Assembly (NCBI GenBank): GCA_022605405.1
Contig: JABYQQ010000033.1
Location: forward strand, 62,001-126,000
DNA: 64,000 nt
Reading direction: 5' to 3'
Source: Earliella scabrosa
Taxonomy: Eukaryota; Basidiomycota; Agaricomycetes; Polyporales; Polyporaceae
Part shown: one piece after another, positions 28,601-40,843 of the stretch
Layout of the letters: each line of letters opens with the position of its first letter
Numbering within the stretch: the first letter of the stretch is position 1
Program-made: the position numbers and the translations under genes
Notes under the pieces: model-generated
What the model saw: the letters and a program-made list of their open reading frames with translations, nothing else
What the model was told of the DNA's origin: nothing
Databases searched by the model: none

Positions 28601-29388
28601 CGAGCCGGGGGAGATTGAAGACTCTGAGGAGGAGTCCCATACTTTGACCGAGGCGGATGTGGATATGCTCGAGTCTGCGCTCATGCAAGACGACAACGCG
28701 CCCGCTGTACCTCCTCCCCCTGCAGCTTCGCCCGTCTCACCGTCTTCGCAGCGTAACACGCCCACATCTGCCCCATCACACCCTCAGTCTTCACAGCCTC
28801 CACCTTCGTCTTCCAAGCCCCTCGTCTCGAGCTCTGGCTTGTCTTTGCCCTCGGCTTCTACTTTCGTTACTCTCCCACCAATGGCGCCATGCACGCCGGT
28901 CGTCAACATCCACCCTCAGCGCACGTCCTCTCTCCCTGTCCCCCCTTCTCACGCATTGCCACCGAAACCCGCCGCGTCGGCCCCCTCGCTGTCGAAGTCG
29001 CCACCACGGTCCAAAAAGCCACACCTAAGCGTCGCACATATCCCCATCATCTACGAGACCCGCGGGGACAAGCTGCACTGCCGCGCATGCGTGTACGTCC
29101 GTCCCTCTTTCTTTCCTGCTCCTCCACCTCCAACTCCTCTGAACCGAGCTGACGACCCCGTTTGTGCAGTGCACGGCACAAGAAGTGGCCCGACCTGAAC
29201 TACCCGGTGACCGTTCTGGATGACACCGCTGCCTGGTCCGAGATCGCCGGTCATTACGAGAAGGAGCACCCGAAGGCCTGCGAGAAGCTCGTGTGCATGA
29301 CCCCTGAGCAGATCCGTGCGCGCAAGGCCGACGACGAAGCGCAGAAGTCCCTCCACTCGCTGTCTAGGAAGCGCAAGAGCCTCGCTTA
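25698..29388 (+). CDS. Large P/S/Q-rich coiled-coil protein with a Cys/His C-terminal motif
   Basis: Unrecognised protein of about 930 residues, probably nuclear. My model: exon 1 from 25698 (MNHHAGISGPAPGRAF), a short exon giving HPLQQQSTMPSTSYP, exon 3 26619-27828, exon 4 27880-27947, exon 5 27999-29092, exon 6 29170-29388. Exon 3 starts with Gln- and Pro-rich sequence (QQQQTFYSYPPPPPAQ) and a long Ala/Pro/Ser segment. From about 27170 to 27650 it encodes a strong coiled coil (MQFTTELARMQGLLYKSETR, LLQEDNTRLRAERDHY). Exon 5 is acidic with a nuclear-type basic patch (HPSKRQRTD). The last exon joins to give LHCRACVARHKKW and HYEKEHPKACEKL, a possible C2HC zinc site. This suggests a transcriptional regulator, but I know no family match. 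The intron before exon 3 is unusually long (about 635 bases), and the one before exon 4 (51 bases) is open in frame if retained. Confidence 0.75.
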
Positions 29389-30052
29389 GGTCCGGTGCTC
29401 GGACCGTTACCGTTTCCCTGTGCATGGTAATAGTATGCGTTTAAAGTGTGAGTACCCTCAGCCCCTGGACTACTCGTATCTCATGTCCTCTTCGTTCTCC
29501 GATGCAGAATCGAACCATAGACGATACCAGCTAGTATGTTCTCCTATCCTACTTGTGGCTAATATCCCTCTCGGGGCTGGTGGCCTTGAGCGCCTGAGCG
29601 TTAATCTCATGTATCCTATCTTGCTCTTTCTTGTTCGTGCACGCTCGTGACCGTGTATGTTCCATGTAGCATCCGTACGTCCTGCTGCTCTTGACATCGT
29701 ATCAATCAACCATCTTGGTGTCGTGCGTCGAGAACGTGGTTGGCATGCTCACGGTACTTGTACGGGTGAACCGGGCCTCTGCCCGAGTGGCACTAAGCGC
29801 ACACTTCCTAGTAAGCCTAGTATATACGCAAGTGGCTTCCCATGAACTCTATCTTCGTCACTCTACCCCTCGTCGCTGACATCGTCCTTGCAGGATGCCC
29901 CAAGTCTGGTTCCGTTCAGGGTTGAGTACCAAAGATGAATCGCATGAGCAGGTCGGAGGACGGAACTCCATCAGCCGCAAGTTGCTATCGAAATTCAGGC
30001 GGTGTGAGTGGGAAATTTGATGTAATTTTCCGACTATGAAACTCACCATATC
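29389..30052. other. Intergenic region, no supported gene
   Basis: 3' UTR of the preceding gene and promoter of the F-box gene. Only short frames; nothing recognised. Confidence 0.5.
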
Positions 30053-31399
30053 ATGCATGTCTCGTCGATAGGGACCTCCAGAGTACTAAGAGGACGTATG
30101 AAGGGGCGTCAGCCTCCGGAGACGAAGACTATGCCCCTTCTCCCGCCCGAACTCTGGCTGGAGATCTTTGCCTGTGCAGACAGTCTCACGTTGGCGAGTG
30201 TGACGCGCGTCAACAGCACCTACAAACGGCTCGCGGAGAGCTCTCTTTACCGCAATGTCTCCCTCAGCTCAGAGAAGGACGGCATCGAGCGATTTGCACA
30301 GTCGCTCGCCGCGTGTCCTTCCCATGCCGCACTCGTCCAGCACCTTGACATCGTCGCGATCAATCTCCACGAGGCTACCATCTCAATCCACGCCTACGGT
30401 ATCCTGAAGAGGTGCCGCGAGCTGCGCTCTATCACCATCACCATCGTTGCTCACTGCCGTCCATGCGCGGTTATAGACTGGGCACGCTACGAGCAGCATG
30501 CCTTCAACGGCGACTATCCGCACTTACGCCGACTGAAGACCAACCTAGACAACGCGCCTACGTTCCTGATTGACTTCTTCCGCCGACATCCCAACATCGA
30601 TGAGCTCGATCTTCAGGGCGTCCCGAAACCCGACTCGCACCTGCCACACAAATCACTCTCCAGCCTCAGCGAGCAGCTGCCCTCCGTGCGATATCTGACG
30701 TCGCCCGGCTGGGTCCTCCTCTCCTCGGGGTTCACTGCGCCGCCGCAGCTGACCCACGTTTCCGTCCCCAGCTTCTATTTCCCACATTTGTCTCGCCTAC
30801 TCGACGTGCTAGGCCCGCGGCTCGTCAGCCTCAAGCTCGGCACGCACGAGTGGAACGGCGACTATGGCGCGCCGATGTTCGAGCGGAGCACGGTGTCCTT
30901 CAGCGAGGTGTGCGCGAAGCTACCGTCGCTCAAGCTTCTGCAGGTGTATCTAGCAGAGGTGTGTCGTGCTCCCATCTCGCGATGAGGCTCGTGTTCCACT
31001 AAAGTTTGACGCTTTCGCTAACGTTGAACGACCCGACGTTTGCAGGAAGACGTGTCGGACCTTCGTGGTCGCCCGATCACTTGGTATCCTGACGAATCAG
31101 AGGAGCCGGGAGAGGCGCTGCACCATTGCCGCTCCAGCGCATCCCCGCCTGGCCTGACCGTTGTCTGGTACTTCGACAGAGTATGCCCAATCATAACGGT
31201 CGAGCTAGGCAAGGAGCTCCGCGAGATCGCACTTCGGGTGCTTCGAGTATATCCTTGCGTAGCGCGCGTCGTCCGCGCCATGCCCCAGACGGGCCACGAC
31301 GGATTGCTCACCAGCTGGTCCGTATCCCGTGGGGAAGATGGCCACGGGGATGATTGGCAGCCTGTGGTTCCAGAGGATGTTGATTGGAAGAGTGTTTGA
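30053..31399 (+). CDS. F-box protein, sub-family A (left member of a mirrored pair)
   Basis: Probable substrate receptor of an SCF ubiquitin ligase. The F-box is clear near the N-terminus: LLPPELWLEIFACADSLTLA, followed by SVTRVNSTYKRLAESSLYRNV. The rest is an irregular LRR-like region (HLRRLKTNLDNAPTFLIDFF, LDVLGPRLVSLKLGTHEWNG, CAKLPSLKLLQVYLAE). One intron follows YLAE; exon 2 begins EDVSDLRGRPITW and ends PEDVDWKSV. The intron is at the same place as in the F-box genes at 44-54 kb. Three in-frame ATGs are possible (30053, 30098, 30131); the last lies right at the F-box. Downstream, a convergent MFS transporter ends 283 bases away. A broken mirror copy lies at 40844-41490. Confidence 0.85.
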
Positions 31400-31681
31400 T
31401 TTGACTTGGTATGGACGAGCGTCTGCGTTCCTGATATGACTGTGCTCGATTGGTCCTTCTCCTGGACGCAAGTGATGTATGCATGCGTTTCGTGGAAGAT
31501 AATCGTAGTCGGGAATCCATGTATGATCGTGAATAAGTGACCATGACTATGACGTGTATGTATGTAGTGTAGTGTACCAGGTGTAGCAAATACAGTAGAG
31601 AGCTGCTTGGAATGTCCGTGATGAATGGAATCTATCTGTGTCGATGTCTTGAGATGATCGCCGGAGATAGGTAGTTGTAGG

Positions 31682-33867
31682 TCACGCGTGCTTCGCAAAG
31701 GGACTCGCGTTCCGGATTCGCTCGCCATACTTCCAGAACAGGAACGGGCTACAAAACATCAACCTGCGGTCAAGACGGTCACCATCGGGAGAATATGAAC
31801 GGACTGACGCAGGTATGCCAATGGCGATCGCTACACTCGCGAGTATTGTGTCGCCCTTGCCGTACCCCAGAGCATCGTACATCGCAGGGGCGAACAGCGG
31901 GAATCCAAAACCCGCTAGAGAGCGGAGGACGTTCCCTGCAGCAAGTGCTAAATCACGGTAGAGTGTTAGCGCATCAGGGGCACCTCGTGAGTGGCCCATA
32001 CTCACCAGATGCTGCGTACAGCGGAAAAGCGTCGATGAAGTACGTTTGTATGGCCTGGAAATTCAAAACCATGCCTGCGCCGACGAGGGCGATGGCAATG
32101 TCCGGCACGATCCAGTGTATGTTCGGTTGTGCAGTCCATCCAACGATTAGTAGTCCGATGGGAAGCAAGACCACACCTGGGACCATAGACGCTGTGACAC
32201 GGGCGATTGTGAGCATAGCGGTGGGAGGAACCTGGTGGTTATGTGAGCAGGGGGAAATGCAACGCACGGAGTCTGTATTCCGGTTTGCCCTCTCCACCAT
32301 TCTTCTCGGATAAACGCTTGTAAATGACGTCCATGAGGCGTGCATTGATTTGGGATGCTCCTGACATTCCTAGGCCGAGCGCGATGTAATGCAGTCCGGA
32401 TATTCCGACCGATTGCTGGTATACACCCTTGAAGATTGAGGGAAGAGTGGTGAGGAAGACTAAGAACAAACACAACGTTCCTCAGCCAGCTAGTTGTGGA
32501 GATAGGGCGAAACAAGATATATACGTACGATAGAGCACTCCATATGCTAATGCCATGTACAAGCCAAGAAGTTGGATGATCGGTTCGCGGAAAAAGAGCA
32601 CGAATGGGCGGGTCAGTGCTCTCCGAACGACGATCTGCCATCTGTACCCGAGAGGTCAGTTTACAAAAAACCAGAGACCGAGGCTATCGCAGACGTACTC
32701 TCTATCGGCTCCATCAAAGATGGTCCTGACTTCACAATACTGTCCCTTCTCCATATCCATCGTGTCCTTGACTAGGCCAGCCTTCTGTTCCAGAAGAACC
32801 GGTGCGTATGCTGCAAAGAAAGGAGCTGCACTGAGCCACAGGTGAGTTGGTCCACACGTGAGAACGCACTTTCTTGGAGAAGGAAGAGCCCGACTAGTTG
32901 GACCGCGACACTGACGATGGTTGGGGCCCAGAACTGTATCGTAGATTAGATGTCTTTGTGGACGTCTTTGCTCGAGAACCGGACCACTCACCACCCATCT
33001 CCAATCTCCAAGTTCGGCGATCCATGCACCACAGACAGGGCCAATCACAGGACCGAGCAGGGGCGCGAGGGAGTATACCGCGATGGCTTGGCCCCGCTCG
33101 TCCAGCCGCCAGACGTCTCCGATGACACCTCCTCCGATCTATTGGGCGAGCGTTAGTCTGGATATAGATGGCGACGAGAGGTAGCGTACCGAGAGCGTGC
33201 CGCTGCCCCCGAAGCCGGCGAGGAACCGGAAAATTATCATCTCGGTTTCATTCCGCGCAAACCCGCAGCCGAAGTTCCATGCTGGCGCACGACTATATGA
33301 GCGCAAAGCGATCATTCGAGGAGACCAACGCACCGAGGTACCAAAAGTTCCCGGCCTGTAGCACTCGTGCGCGACCGTACAGCTCGCTGATTGGACCGAG
33401 GACGAGAGGACCAAAGACTGCACCGTGAAATGAGAGTGGCGTTCTTGTAGAGTACAGAAACGCCTGATACGACATACCGTAGGCGAGAACATAGGTCGAC
33501 GTGAGGAGTGCGATCACTGTCGAGTTCGTGATCCCGAATTGCTCCGCTATGCGTGGACTGGCGGGTGCCATCATCGAAGAGGAGAGCGGACTCATGAATG
33601 TGTATGCTGAAACGACGGCGGTGACGCCCCATTTCCTCGAGAACTTCCAACTGTTGAGGGATATTCAGCGATTGGACGAACGTGGAGTAGACGAAGGACA
33701 TACTTCCTCGGATTATCCGGGTCATCGGGGCCGTCCCAGTCGACAATGTATGTTGCCGTTGCGTTGTCGGGAGTGGGGTGGGTGCACGAGCTTCCTCGTC
33801 CGCTGTGCGTTGATGCACTATCCATAGCGTCAGTGGGAGACGTTGCGGCTTTCCGAGGGGAATACAT
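31682..33867 (-). CDS. MFS transporter, DHA1 drug:H+ antiporter type (left copy)
   Basis: Twelve-helix plasma-membrane transporter of the fungal multidrug/polyamine group. The N-terminal cytosolic part has the family signature TYIVDWDGPDDPDNPRK. Membrane segments include MSPLSSSMMAPASPRIAEQ, AVFGPLVLGPISELYGRAR (MFS motif A region), FRFLAGFGGSGTLS, IGGGVIGDVW and LAPLLGPVIGPVCGAWIAE (antiporter motif C region). After the central loop (CEVRTIFDGADRE) come LVFLTTLPSIFKGVYQQSVG, VPDIAIALVGAGMVLNFQ and LRSLAGFGFPLFAPAMYDA. It ends KYGERIRNASPFAKHA, stop at 31682. The start is the ATG at 33867. Roughly eight introns break the gene. It is a mirror-image paralogue of the gene at 38370 with the same exon layout. 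Substrate cannot be told from sequence. Confidence 0.92.
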
Positions 33868-35103
33868 GAGGTGATCGTACCCTACAGCTGAAAGAAAGCG
33901 CGATCCCGGGGATGTTATAGGTCAAAGGCAACCGCGCGGTTGACCGGATGCATTGAGACATTCGAGCCAAAATATCCTCCCACATGGTCCGGCATACTCG
34001 GGTACCGCTGTCGGCCGACGCCAGTGCATTTCTGACCACCATTGCGATAGTACCCTCGTGAGAGCCCGTATAAAGCCGATCCGCTATTGCAAACGAAGGG
34101 GATCGCAAACGAACTGACGCCCAGTGGAAGACCGATGAGGACTGAAATGTAACGCGCCAAATGGTACGCCCCCGGCCGAGCAAATCCGATAGGATAGCCA
34201 CCCTGGCAGCAATCACGCATTGCGGATCGCCATCCAGCGTAGAACAGGATTGAATAGACCAGAAGGTATAGAGCTCTTGCCGTAAGCCTTCTTGCAATAT
34301 TGCTTCCGGACAGTCACGGTGTCAGTGGTAACGTGGCCGGCAAACATACCCCGAGAGGAGGAGGCTGGTTTGTGTCTGTGACTAACCGCAAGTATGACGT
34401 CGATAGACACGGCTCTAAGGAGTGGCGTCAGCTCCCGGGAAGTCAGTGCATGGACACGTACATAAGAAATAATGGGCGCAAGCTCACCAAATGTGCCCTC
34501 CCTCAACTATGACAGATTGGGGAGGTTTCATTGTGAAGCCTAGAGTAGTAATCATGCTCTTGAGGTGATGAGTCATCGGCCCGAGCCTGGCACTGGCAGA
34601 TGTTATATCTGTACGTATCCGCGGCCGTATCCCGTCAACATCATGAAGAATGATGGAACGTTCGCGTTCAAGTACAAGCAGGCAGACGCAGGGGGATAAG
34701 AGAAGCAAGTCCAACTTGAAGTTACTGAGTCATGCCACGCAGGCAACGTCCCTAATCGGAAATGGGAGCGCTCAAGATGCTATCGGGAGGCTGATGCCTA
34801 ACAGGGGCAAACAACACCACGATGACCTCACACGACTTGACAGCACGGTGGAAGGCTTAAGCAAGAAGTCCGGGCATTCACATACGCCATAACATACAGC
34901 AGCGTCGGGCACAGAATCGTATACAGTAGACATGCGTGAGGATGGGAGATGAGGGTAACGCGGATATTGCGAGTGGGTGACTATCGAGACACGAAAGCAT
35001 CTACACGGAAGACAAGGAGCAAAAGCTATTTGAGCCACGAGTAAACGCAAGTATGCTCAATGACCAGAGAAAAATGCGAGAGCGAAAGAGAGCACGAGCA
35101 CGA
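33868..35103. other. MFS promoter and intergenic DNA on the left of the mirror centre
   Basis: No gene seen. About 200 bases upstream of the left MFS gene there is a block (34057-34082) shared with the right MFS promoter. The rest up to the DNAJC3-like 3' end holds only short frames. Confidence 0.5.
34057..34082 (-). promoter_or_regulatory. Promoter block conserved between the two MFS genes
   Basis: Minus strand reads atcggctttatacgggctct followed by cacga. The right MFS promoter has the same block with a few changes (38185-38213). It contains a TTTATA core and lies at a similar distance from each ATG, so it probably includes the TATA box. Confidence 0.55.
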
Positions 35104-37311
35104 CTAATGGTGGCCGGGCGGGCTGTAGTGGAACTGGAAGCCACCGCCACCGGGGAAGCCGTTGAAGAACTGTGCGAAGTGGCCGGGGAAGCCGCCCTGG
35201 AACGGGTTTCCGCCCTGGTTCGCCATCGGGTCGTTCGGGTCGTCGCCGTTGTCGTACCGCTGCCGTAGCTCTGGGGACGTTGCCATCAGCGCTCGCTCGG
35301 GCGACGTAGCCAGACGGAGACTCACCGGGGTCGCTCAGCACCTCGTACGCCTCGTTCACAGCAGCCATCTTCGCCTCGCTTCCTCCCTTGTCCGGGTGCG
35401 CGGTCAAGACTGCTTTCCGGCTGTAACAAACAGAAGGTGAGAAGGCGTAAGCACCGCACGCGAGCTACACGTACTAGGCCTTCTTGATCGTCTTCGCGTC
35501 CGCGTCCCGCGCAACGCCGAGAACCTTGTAGTAGTCTTTCTGGCGCGACTGCTTCAGCAGCTTCTGCGCCTTCGTCAGCAGTTGGTGGATCTACGCGCAC
35601 GCAAAACAGTCAGTCAGGCCAGCCACCCGTAGCTCAGACGTCGTGCGATCGTACCTCGCGGTCTGACCGCCCGCTGGCCTCGAACGCGCGCTCGAGCATG
35701 CGGACCGCCTCCTCCCACTCCTCCCGGCCGAACAGCGCCTCGGCATGCCCAATCACGCCGTCGGGATCGTTCTCGTGGCCCTCCATCTCCAGCAACGCGC
35801 TGCACCACTGCTCGCCCTTCTTCGCCTGCCCGGTCTTGATGTACGCGCGGCAGAGGGCCTTGAGAAGGAGTGCGCGTCGCGGAGACGTACGCTTGGCGTT
35901 CGGGAGCTGGATCTGGGGATGCAGCTCGAGGTTCTCGCGCGTCATGTGTTCTTCCAGAGCAGCATCGAATTTCGCCACAAAGCCGTCCGCGCCAGAGCCG
36001 TCCGCGCCGAGGAGAAGCTTCATGACCCCTCGCCAGTCCTCGTTGTTGAGAGCCTTGTCGAGGCTCTTGAAGCTCTTGTCGAACGCCTTGACGAGCCGGT
36101 GCATCTTTAGGCACTTCGGTGAGTCCGGGTCGTAGTGCAGACACTGCTTGAGCGTGGGCATTGCGGGTGATGGGGGATCGGTGGGGGAGTTGTAAGGGAA
36201 GAGGAAATATCCGATTCGTGCAGTCTTCATCCATAATGATGTCGTTGGTGTCGTGAGTTGCGCTAGTCGTCTACCGACGCATTGAGGAAGCGGAGCATCA
36301 CGCTATGAATGGAGCACTTACGAAAGGTCCGCAACAGCACCCTCCATATCGCCGGCAGCAATAGAGCAGTCCGCCCGCTGTTGCCGAATCTTCACCGAGT
36401 GCGATGCGGTGGCAAGGGCCGTGGTCGCAGCCTCCACGCAGGCTTGCCAGAGCTTCGCGCGAACCGCCTGGGCTATCTTCTTGCTCGCAAGCTCGCCTTC
36501 CGTGATCGCCATCATGACCTCCTGTGATCCGGAGTCGCCCTTGACCTTCATGGTGTACTTGCGTAGGGCGTCCCGCGCGTCTGCGAACCGACCCTCCTTC
36601 GCAAAAATCCGCGCCTTCATGAGATTCGCCTTGTCAAAGGTGTCGTTCGTGAGGGCAAGCACTTGGTCGAAGTCGGCGAGGGCAGAGGCATAGCGGCCCG
36701 CTGAGAAGTAGGCCGTTGCACGTTTGTAGTAGAGGAGATATTCTGGTGCGCCCTCTGTTGTATACCGAGTCAGTAGCTGCTCTGTGCCCCCGTGTTCCAT
36801 GTAGGCTAAGCCTGCGAAGTTCGGCGCACTTAATGGAGGGCGAATGACGTCACTGCACTGTGAGCGAGAGACTCCTCCGCCTGGGTAAGAAGTGATTTGC
36901 AAGTCGGACTGATCCATACGCCCGTACAACAATTGCCCCACGAAGGGAAGCAGAATGAAGATATTCATATGAACCATTGTGGTGCTCACGCTTCCAGCCC
37001 TGTGTGGAGTGGTGTGCGGTATAGAGGGCCTGACGGCTCGGGGCGGGGCTCGTGACATCACTCAGCCCCTGCTCGACAACATCCAACTCCCTGCACCTGT
37101 CCAGTCATCCGCACTCACCTATCGCTTCAGAGTAAGCCTTCGCAGCATCGTTGAATTGCCCAGCGGTGAGGAGAGCGTCCGCGCGAGTGATGAGAGGGAT
37201 GAGTTCTTCTGGGTACAGAGACGTGCCGGCGATCTGGTTGACCTGAGCGTTGGCGTTATAGACGAGGCCAACGAGGACAAGTGAAAGTAGAACAGACAGA
37301 CGAAATAGCAT
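35104..37311 (-). CDS. DNAJC3/p58IPK-like ER co-chaperone (TPR repeats plus J domain)
   Basis: Co-chaperone of the ER lumen that binds unfolded proteins with its TPR array and stimulates the Hsp70 BiP with its J domain. The start is taken at 37311, where a signal peptide begins (MLFRLSVLLSLVLVGLVYNA); the longer upstream frame lacks one. TPR-type helices are visible: LLTAGQFNDAAKAYSEAI, YLLYYKRATAYFSAGRYASA, AKEGRFADARDALRKYTM, IRQQRADCSIAAGDMEGAV, ALLLKALCRAYIKTGQAKKG and EALFGREEWEEAVRMLE. The J domain starts KDYYKVLGVARDADAKTIKK, has the HPD triad (TAHPDKGG) and ends AYEVLSDPELRQRYDNGDD. A short Gly/Phe-rich tail ends SPPGHH. No KDEL-like signal is present. Several introns; no broken frame. 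It sits at the centre of the mirrored gene block. Confidence 0.93.
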
Positions 37312-38369
37312 TGCAGTCGCCTGCAGAAGGTAAACAGCGCCAGCGAAGGCCTGCGAGGAGGTTCGAGGATGGAGGTCAAGTTCAAGTTGTGCAAGTCCAA
37401 TTTGGGAACAGGACACGTTAGCAACTGCCATGTGGCGCGTGACCGGATGTCACACGCAACTGTGCAGCCGGGCCGGGACTCGCGGTGCCCCGGACCGGGA
37501 CACGACAATGCCGCCAAGTTCGATGCACAACTCTGAACAAGAACAAATAGAGGCCCGGAGACTCGATCGGTGAGTTGAGTTGCTTATCATCCTCTAGTTG
37601 CCATCAAGTCGTAGCATTTCATTCTGAGAGGATCGGCCCATTATCATTGACAGACCTTGAACTTCGAAGACGACAAGAACCAGGTCGCCTAGGTGAACCT
37701 GACCTGAGTAGGATCTTTGAGTAATGTGTCCATACTTCGGTCTAGATGATACACTGACCGTACATCAAGATGTCACCATGGAAGGCACCCCACTTATTGC
37801 TATACCGCACTGCAGTGACTACTTCGCCGGCGCCGCTCAGCAGCCCTAGGCAGTAAGTACTAGTAAGTATTTGCTTCCACCCATAATGCCACTCACTGAA
37901 CCGTATGCGCATGCCCATAGGGAGGTCACGGCAATAGCGGCGCAGGCGTTCGAGGCTCGAGCCTGAGGCCTGAGCGCCCACAAAGCGTTTGGTCTTAGTC
38001 ACTGCCGCTCTGGTGCACGTCATACTTGGGCACATTGTGGCACGGGGTTCGCTGGGACAAGTCACATTGACGTGGAAGATAGCAATCCCGTCGCGCTTTC
38101 TCGACGGGTGTCCACTCACTTACCACAGAGACCCCGCCAGGAGCTTGCCGGCGTCCTCAATGCAGTTATTCCTGACTGTAAGTCCGAATCGGCTTTATTC
38201 GGGCTCCCACGACGTGGTGAAGAACGCAACCCTAACCGCGCACGCTGTAGGCGGCACTCGGTTGGGATGATATCGTTGGTATATGGCGGATTCGTTGCTA
38301 TTGGAGTAGATCCCCAACACAGCTCAGCCAGTTGTTTGTGCCGTCCTCAGCCGTAGCAGCGTCATCTTC
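37312..38369. other. Intergenic DNA on the right of the mirror centre
   Basis: Contains the DNAJC3-like promoter and the right MFS promoter. A 125-codon minus-strand frame (37742-38119) has no recognisable feature and is not called. Confidence 0.45.
38185..38213 (+). promoter_or_regulatory. Promoter block conserved between the two MFS genes (right)
   Basis: Reads gaatcggctttattcgggct then cccacga, about 170 bases before the ATG at 38370. It matches the block at 34057-34082 in mirror orientation. Confidence 0.55.
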
Positions 38370-40611
38370 ATGGACCGACCTCAGCAACCTAGCAGTCCAA
38401 TAGCAGCCTCAACTCGTCCTTCCATTGGGTCTGCGACTTCTGGCGAGAGCCGGCCCACTGCTACCGCCCCCGCTTCAGACAAACGCGACAGCGATGCAGA
38501 ACATACCGAGCTCGGTATGCCTCGCACTCGAGATGCAGGAGCAACGTACCTCGTCGATTGGGAAGGTCCCGACGATCCCAACAATCCGAAGAAGTATGTT
38601 GGATGAATAGACCGTCATCCCTTGAACGTGCTCATTGGTGCATGATAGCTGGACGTTCTCGAAGAAATGGGCTGTCACCGCCGTCGTCTCAGCGTACACC
38701 TTCATGAGCCCGCTCTCATCCTCCATGATGGCGCCCGCTAGCCCACGCATAGCGCAGGAGCTCGGAGTAGCAAGTCCAACGGTCGTTGCACTCCTCACAT
38801 CAGCCTACGTTCTTGGGTACGGTATGTCGCGATGTGACATCTTATGAATAGTCCCTATCCTCATCTCGACGGCTAGCCGTTGGGCCTCTTGTCCTCGGTC
38901 CCATCAGCGAGCTGTTCGGACGCGCGCGAGTACTACAAGCCGGGAACTTCTGGTATCTAGGTATGTCTGCCCCTCTGAGTTATCTCATCTACATTCTGAG
39001 GGATATGTGTTCAGCATGGAACCTTGGATGCGGACTCGCCCGTAATGGGCCCGAGATGATTGTGTTTCGCTTCCTTTCTGGCTTCGGTGGCAGCGGCACA
39101 CTGTCGGTACGTTGCGCCACACTGTGTACTATCTCATACTCTTCTGACGAGTCACCGCGTTCAGATTGGAGGTGGTGTTGTCGGAGACGTCTGGCGTCCG
39201 GAAGAGCGAGGCAAGGCTATGGCACTATACTCTCTCGCGCCGATGCTCGGTCCGGTAATAGGTCCCGTCTGCGGTGCGTGGATCGCAGAGCGAGGGAACT
39301 GGAGATGGGTGGTGAGCCATATAATCTCCATGTAAAGGAGCACGTTGATTTTCTAACCTCTAAGATAGTTCTGGTCTTCAACTATCGCCAGCGTCGCCGT
39401 CCAACTAGTCGGGCTCTTCCTTCTCCAAGAGAGTACGTCATTATTCTTACTGGACTTGGCTCGAGTCCGATTTTCACCGTGCTCCTTCGTAGCATACGCC
39501 CCTCTCCTTTTAGAACGCAAGGCCCGTCTCATCAAGGAGAGGGTTGATGTGGAAAAGGGTCAACATGTCGATGTTCGTACCGTCTTCGATGGTGCCGATA
39601 GAGAGTACGTGTTGATTCTCTTCCTCCCAATGCGTGCCTTTTCCCATCATACCGTCACGACAGATGGAAGACCATCGTCCAAAAAGCACTCGTCCGTCCG
39701 TTTGTGCTTTTCCTCCGGGAGCCGATTATTCAACTGCTTGGCTGCTATATGGCCTTTGTATACGGGACGCTCTACCGTGCGCATAGGCTCAAGCTCCCAT
39801 GGTACGGCCCGTGCTGACTATCGTGAATTCCCCGCGTAGTTTTCCTCACGACTTTGCCCGCCATCTTCGAGGGGGTGTATCAACAATCCGTCGGCATAGC
39901 TGGACTCCATTACATCGCACTCGGCCTCGGCATGTCGGGAATCTCTCAAATCAATGCTTATGTCCTCGACGGTTCATACAAGTACCTCTGCAAAAAGAAC
40001 GGCGGAGTAGGAAAACCTGAATATAGGCTGCGTGCGTGACACCCCATGCCATGGCCGTACAGACTCCCCATGGATGCGTACTGACCGCTGTGACTTTCGA
40101 ACAGCGTCGATGGTACCGGGTACAATCCTTCTTCCGATCGGACTATTCATGACAGGTTGGACCGCACGCGCAAGCATACACTGGATCGTGCCGGACATCG
40201 CCATCGCCATCGTCGGGGCAGGCATGATCCTTAACTTCCAGTCCATCCAGACGTACATCATCGACGCCTTCGCTCTGCATGCGGCCTCTGGTCAGTGAAC
40301 GCACATACGCCCGGTCTTTACTGTGCATTCACCTCTACTTGTCATGCAGCACTTGCCGCGGCCACGTTCCTCCGCTCTCTCGCCGGCTTTGGCTTCCCTC
40401 TTTTCGCACCCTCGATGTACGACGCACTTGGCTATGGCAAAGGCGACACGATACTCGCGTGCGCGGCGATCGCCATTGGTGTACCTGCGTTAGTCAATCT
40501 CTCTGGTGCGAGGTGTGGCGCCGATCTTATCATGTCTACTGCAGGCCGTTCCTGTTCTGGAAGTATGGAGAGAGGATCCGGAACGCAAGTCGCTATGCGA
40601 AGCATGCGTGA
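38370..40611 (+). CDS. MFS transporter, DHA1 drug:H+ antiporter type (right copy)
   Basis: Paralogue of the transporter at 31682-33867, transcribed in the opposite direction. It starts MDRPQQPSSPIAASTRPS; the cytosolic leader has TYLVDWEGPDDPNNPKK. Then follow FMSPLSSSMMAPASPRIAQE, VLGPISELFGRARVLQAGNF, FRFLSGFGGSGTLS, GGGVVGDVWRPEERGKAM and LAPMLGPVIGPVCGAWIAE. The central loop ends VDVRTVFDGADRE. The second half includes FLTTLPAIFEGVYQQSVG, HYIALGLGMSGISQINAY, VPDIAIAIVGAGMILNFQ and LRSLAGFGFPLFAPSMYDAL, ending RIRNASRYAKHA (stop 40609-40611). Introns fall at the same places as in the left copy. All exons can be joined in frame, so it looks functional. Substrate unknown. Confidence 0.92.
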
Positions 40612-40843
40612 ACTTCCGAGTCCGCACTGTACAGGTATTTATCCAACGGACCCCTGCCAATGTCAGCGGCATGTCGTGCACAGGTATTCATCGATTCAGC
40701 ATGGCTCGGTGTTCTTGTTCTGCCTGCAAGACGGTTTAAACTTGTACCCGAATCCCAGTCGTATCTTTTTGGGTTCCAGCTTCGACAAAGCATACTTGGA
40801 TAGAACCATTACAGGAGTGGACATACACCTCGATCATACAAAG

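Noticed and set aside
28046..28765. 239-codon minus-strand Ser-rich frame
   Set aside because: Mirror of the low-complexity coding exon of the P/S/Q-rich gene.
37742..38119. 125-codon minus-strand frame
   Set aside because: Overlaps the promoter region of the right MFS gene and matches nothing; no mirror equivalent with coding potential on the left.
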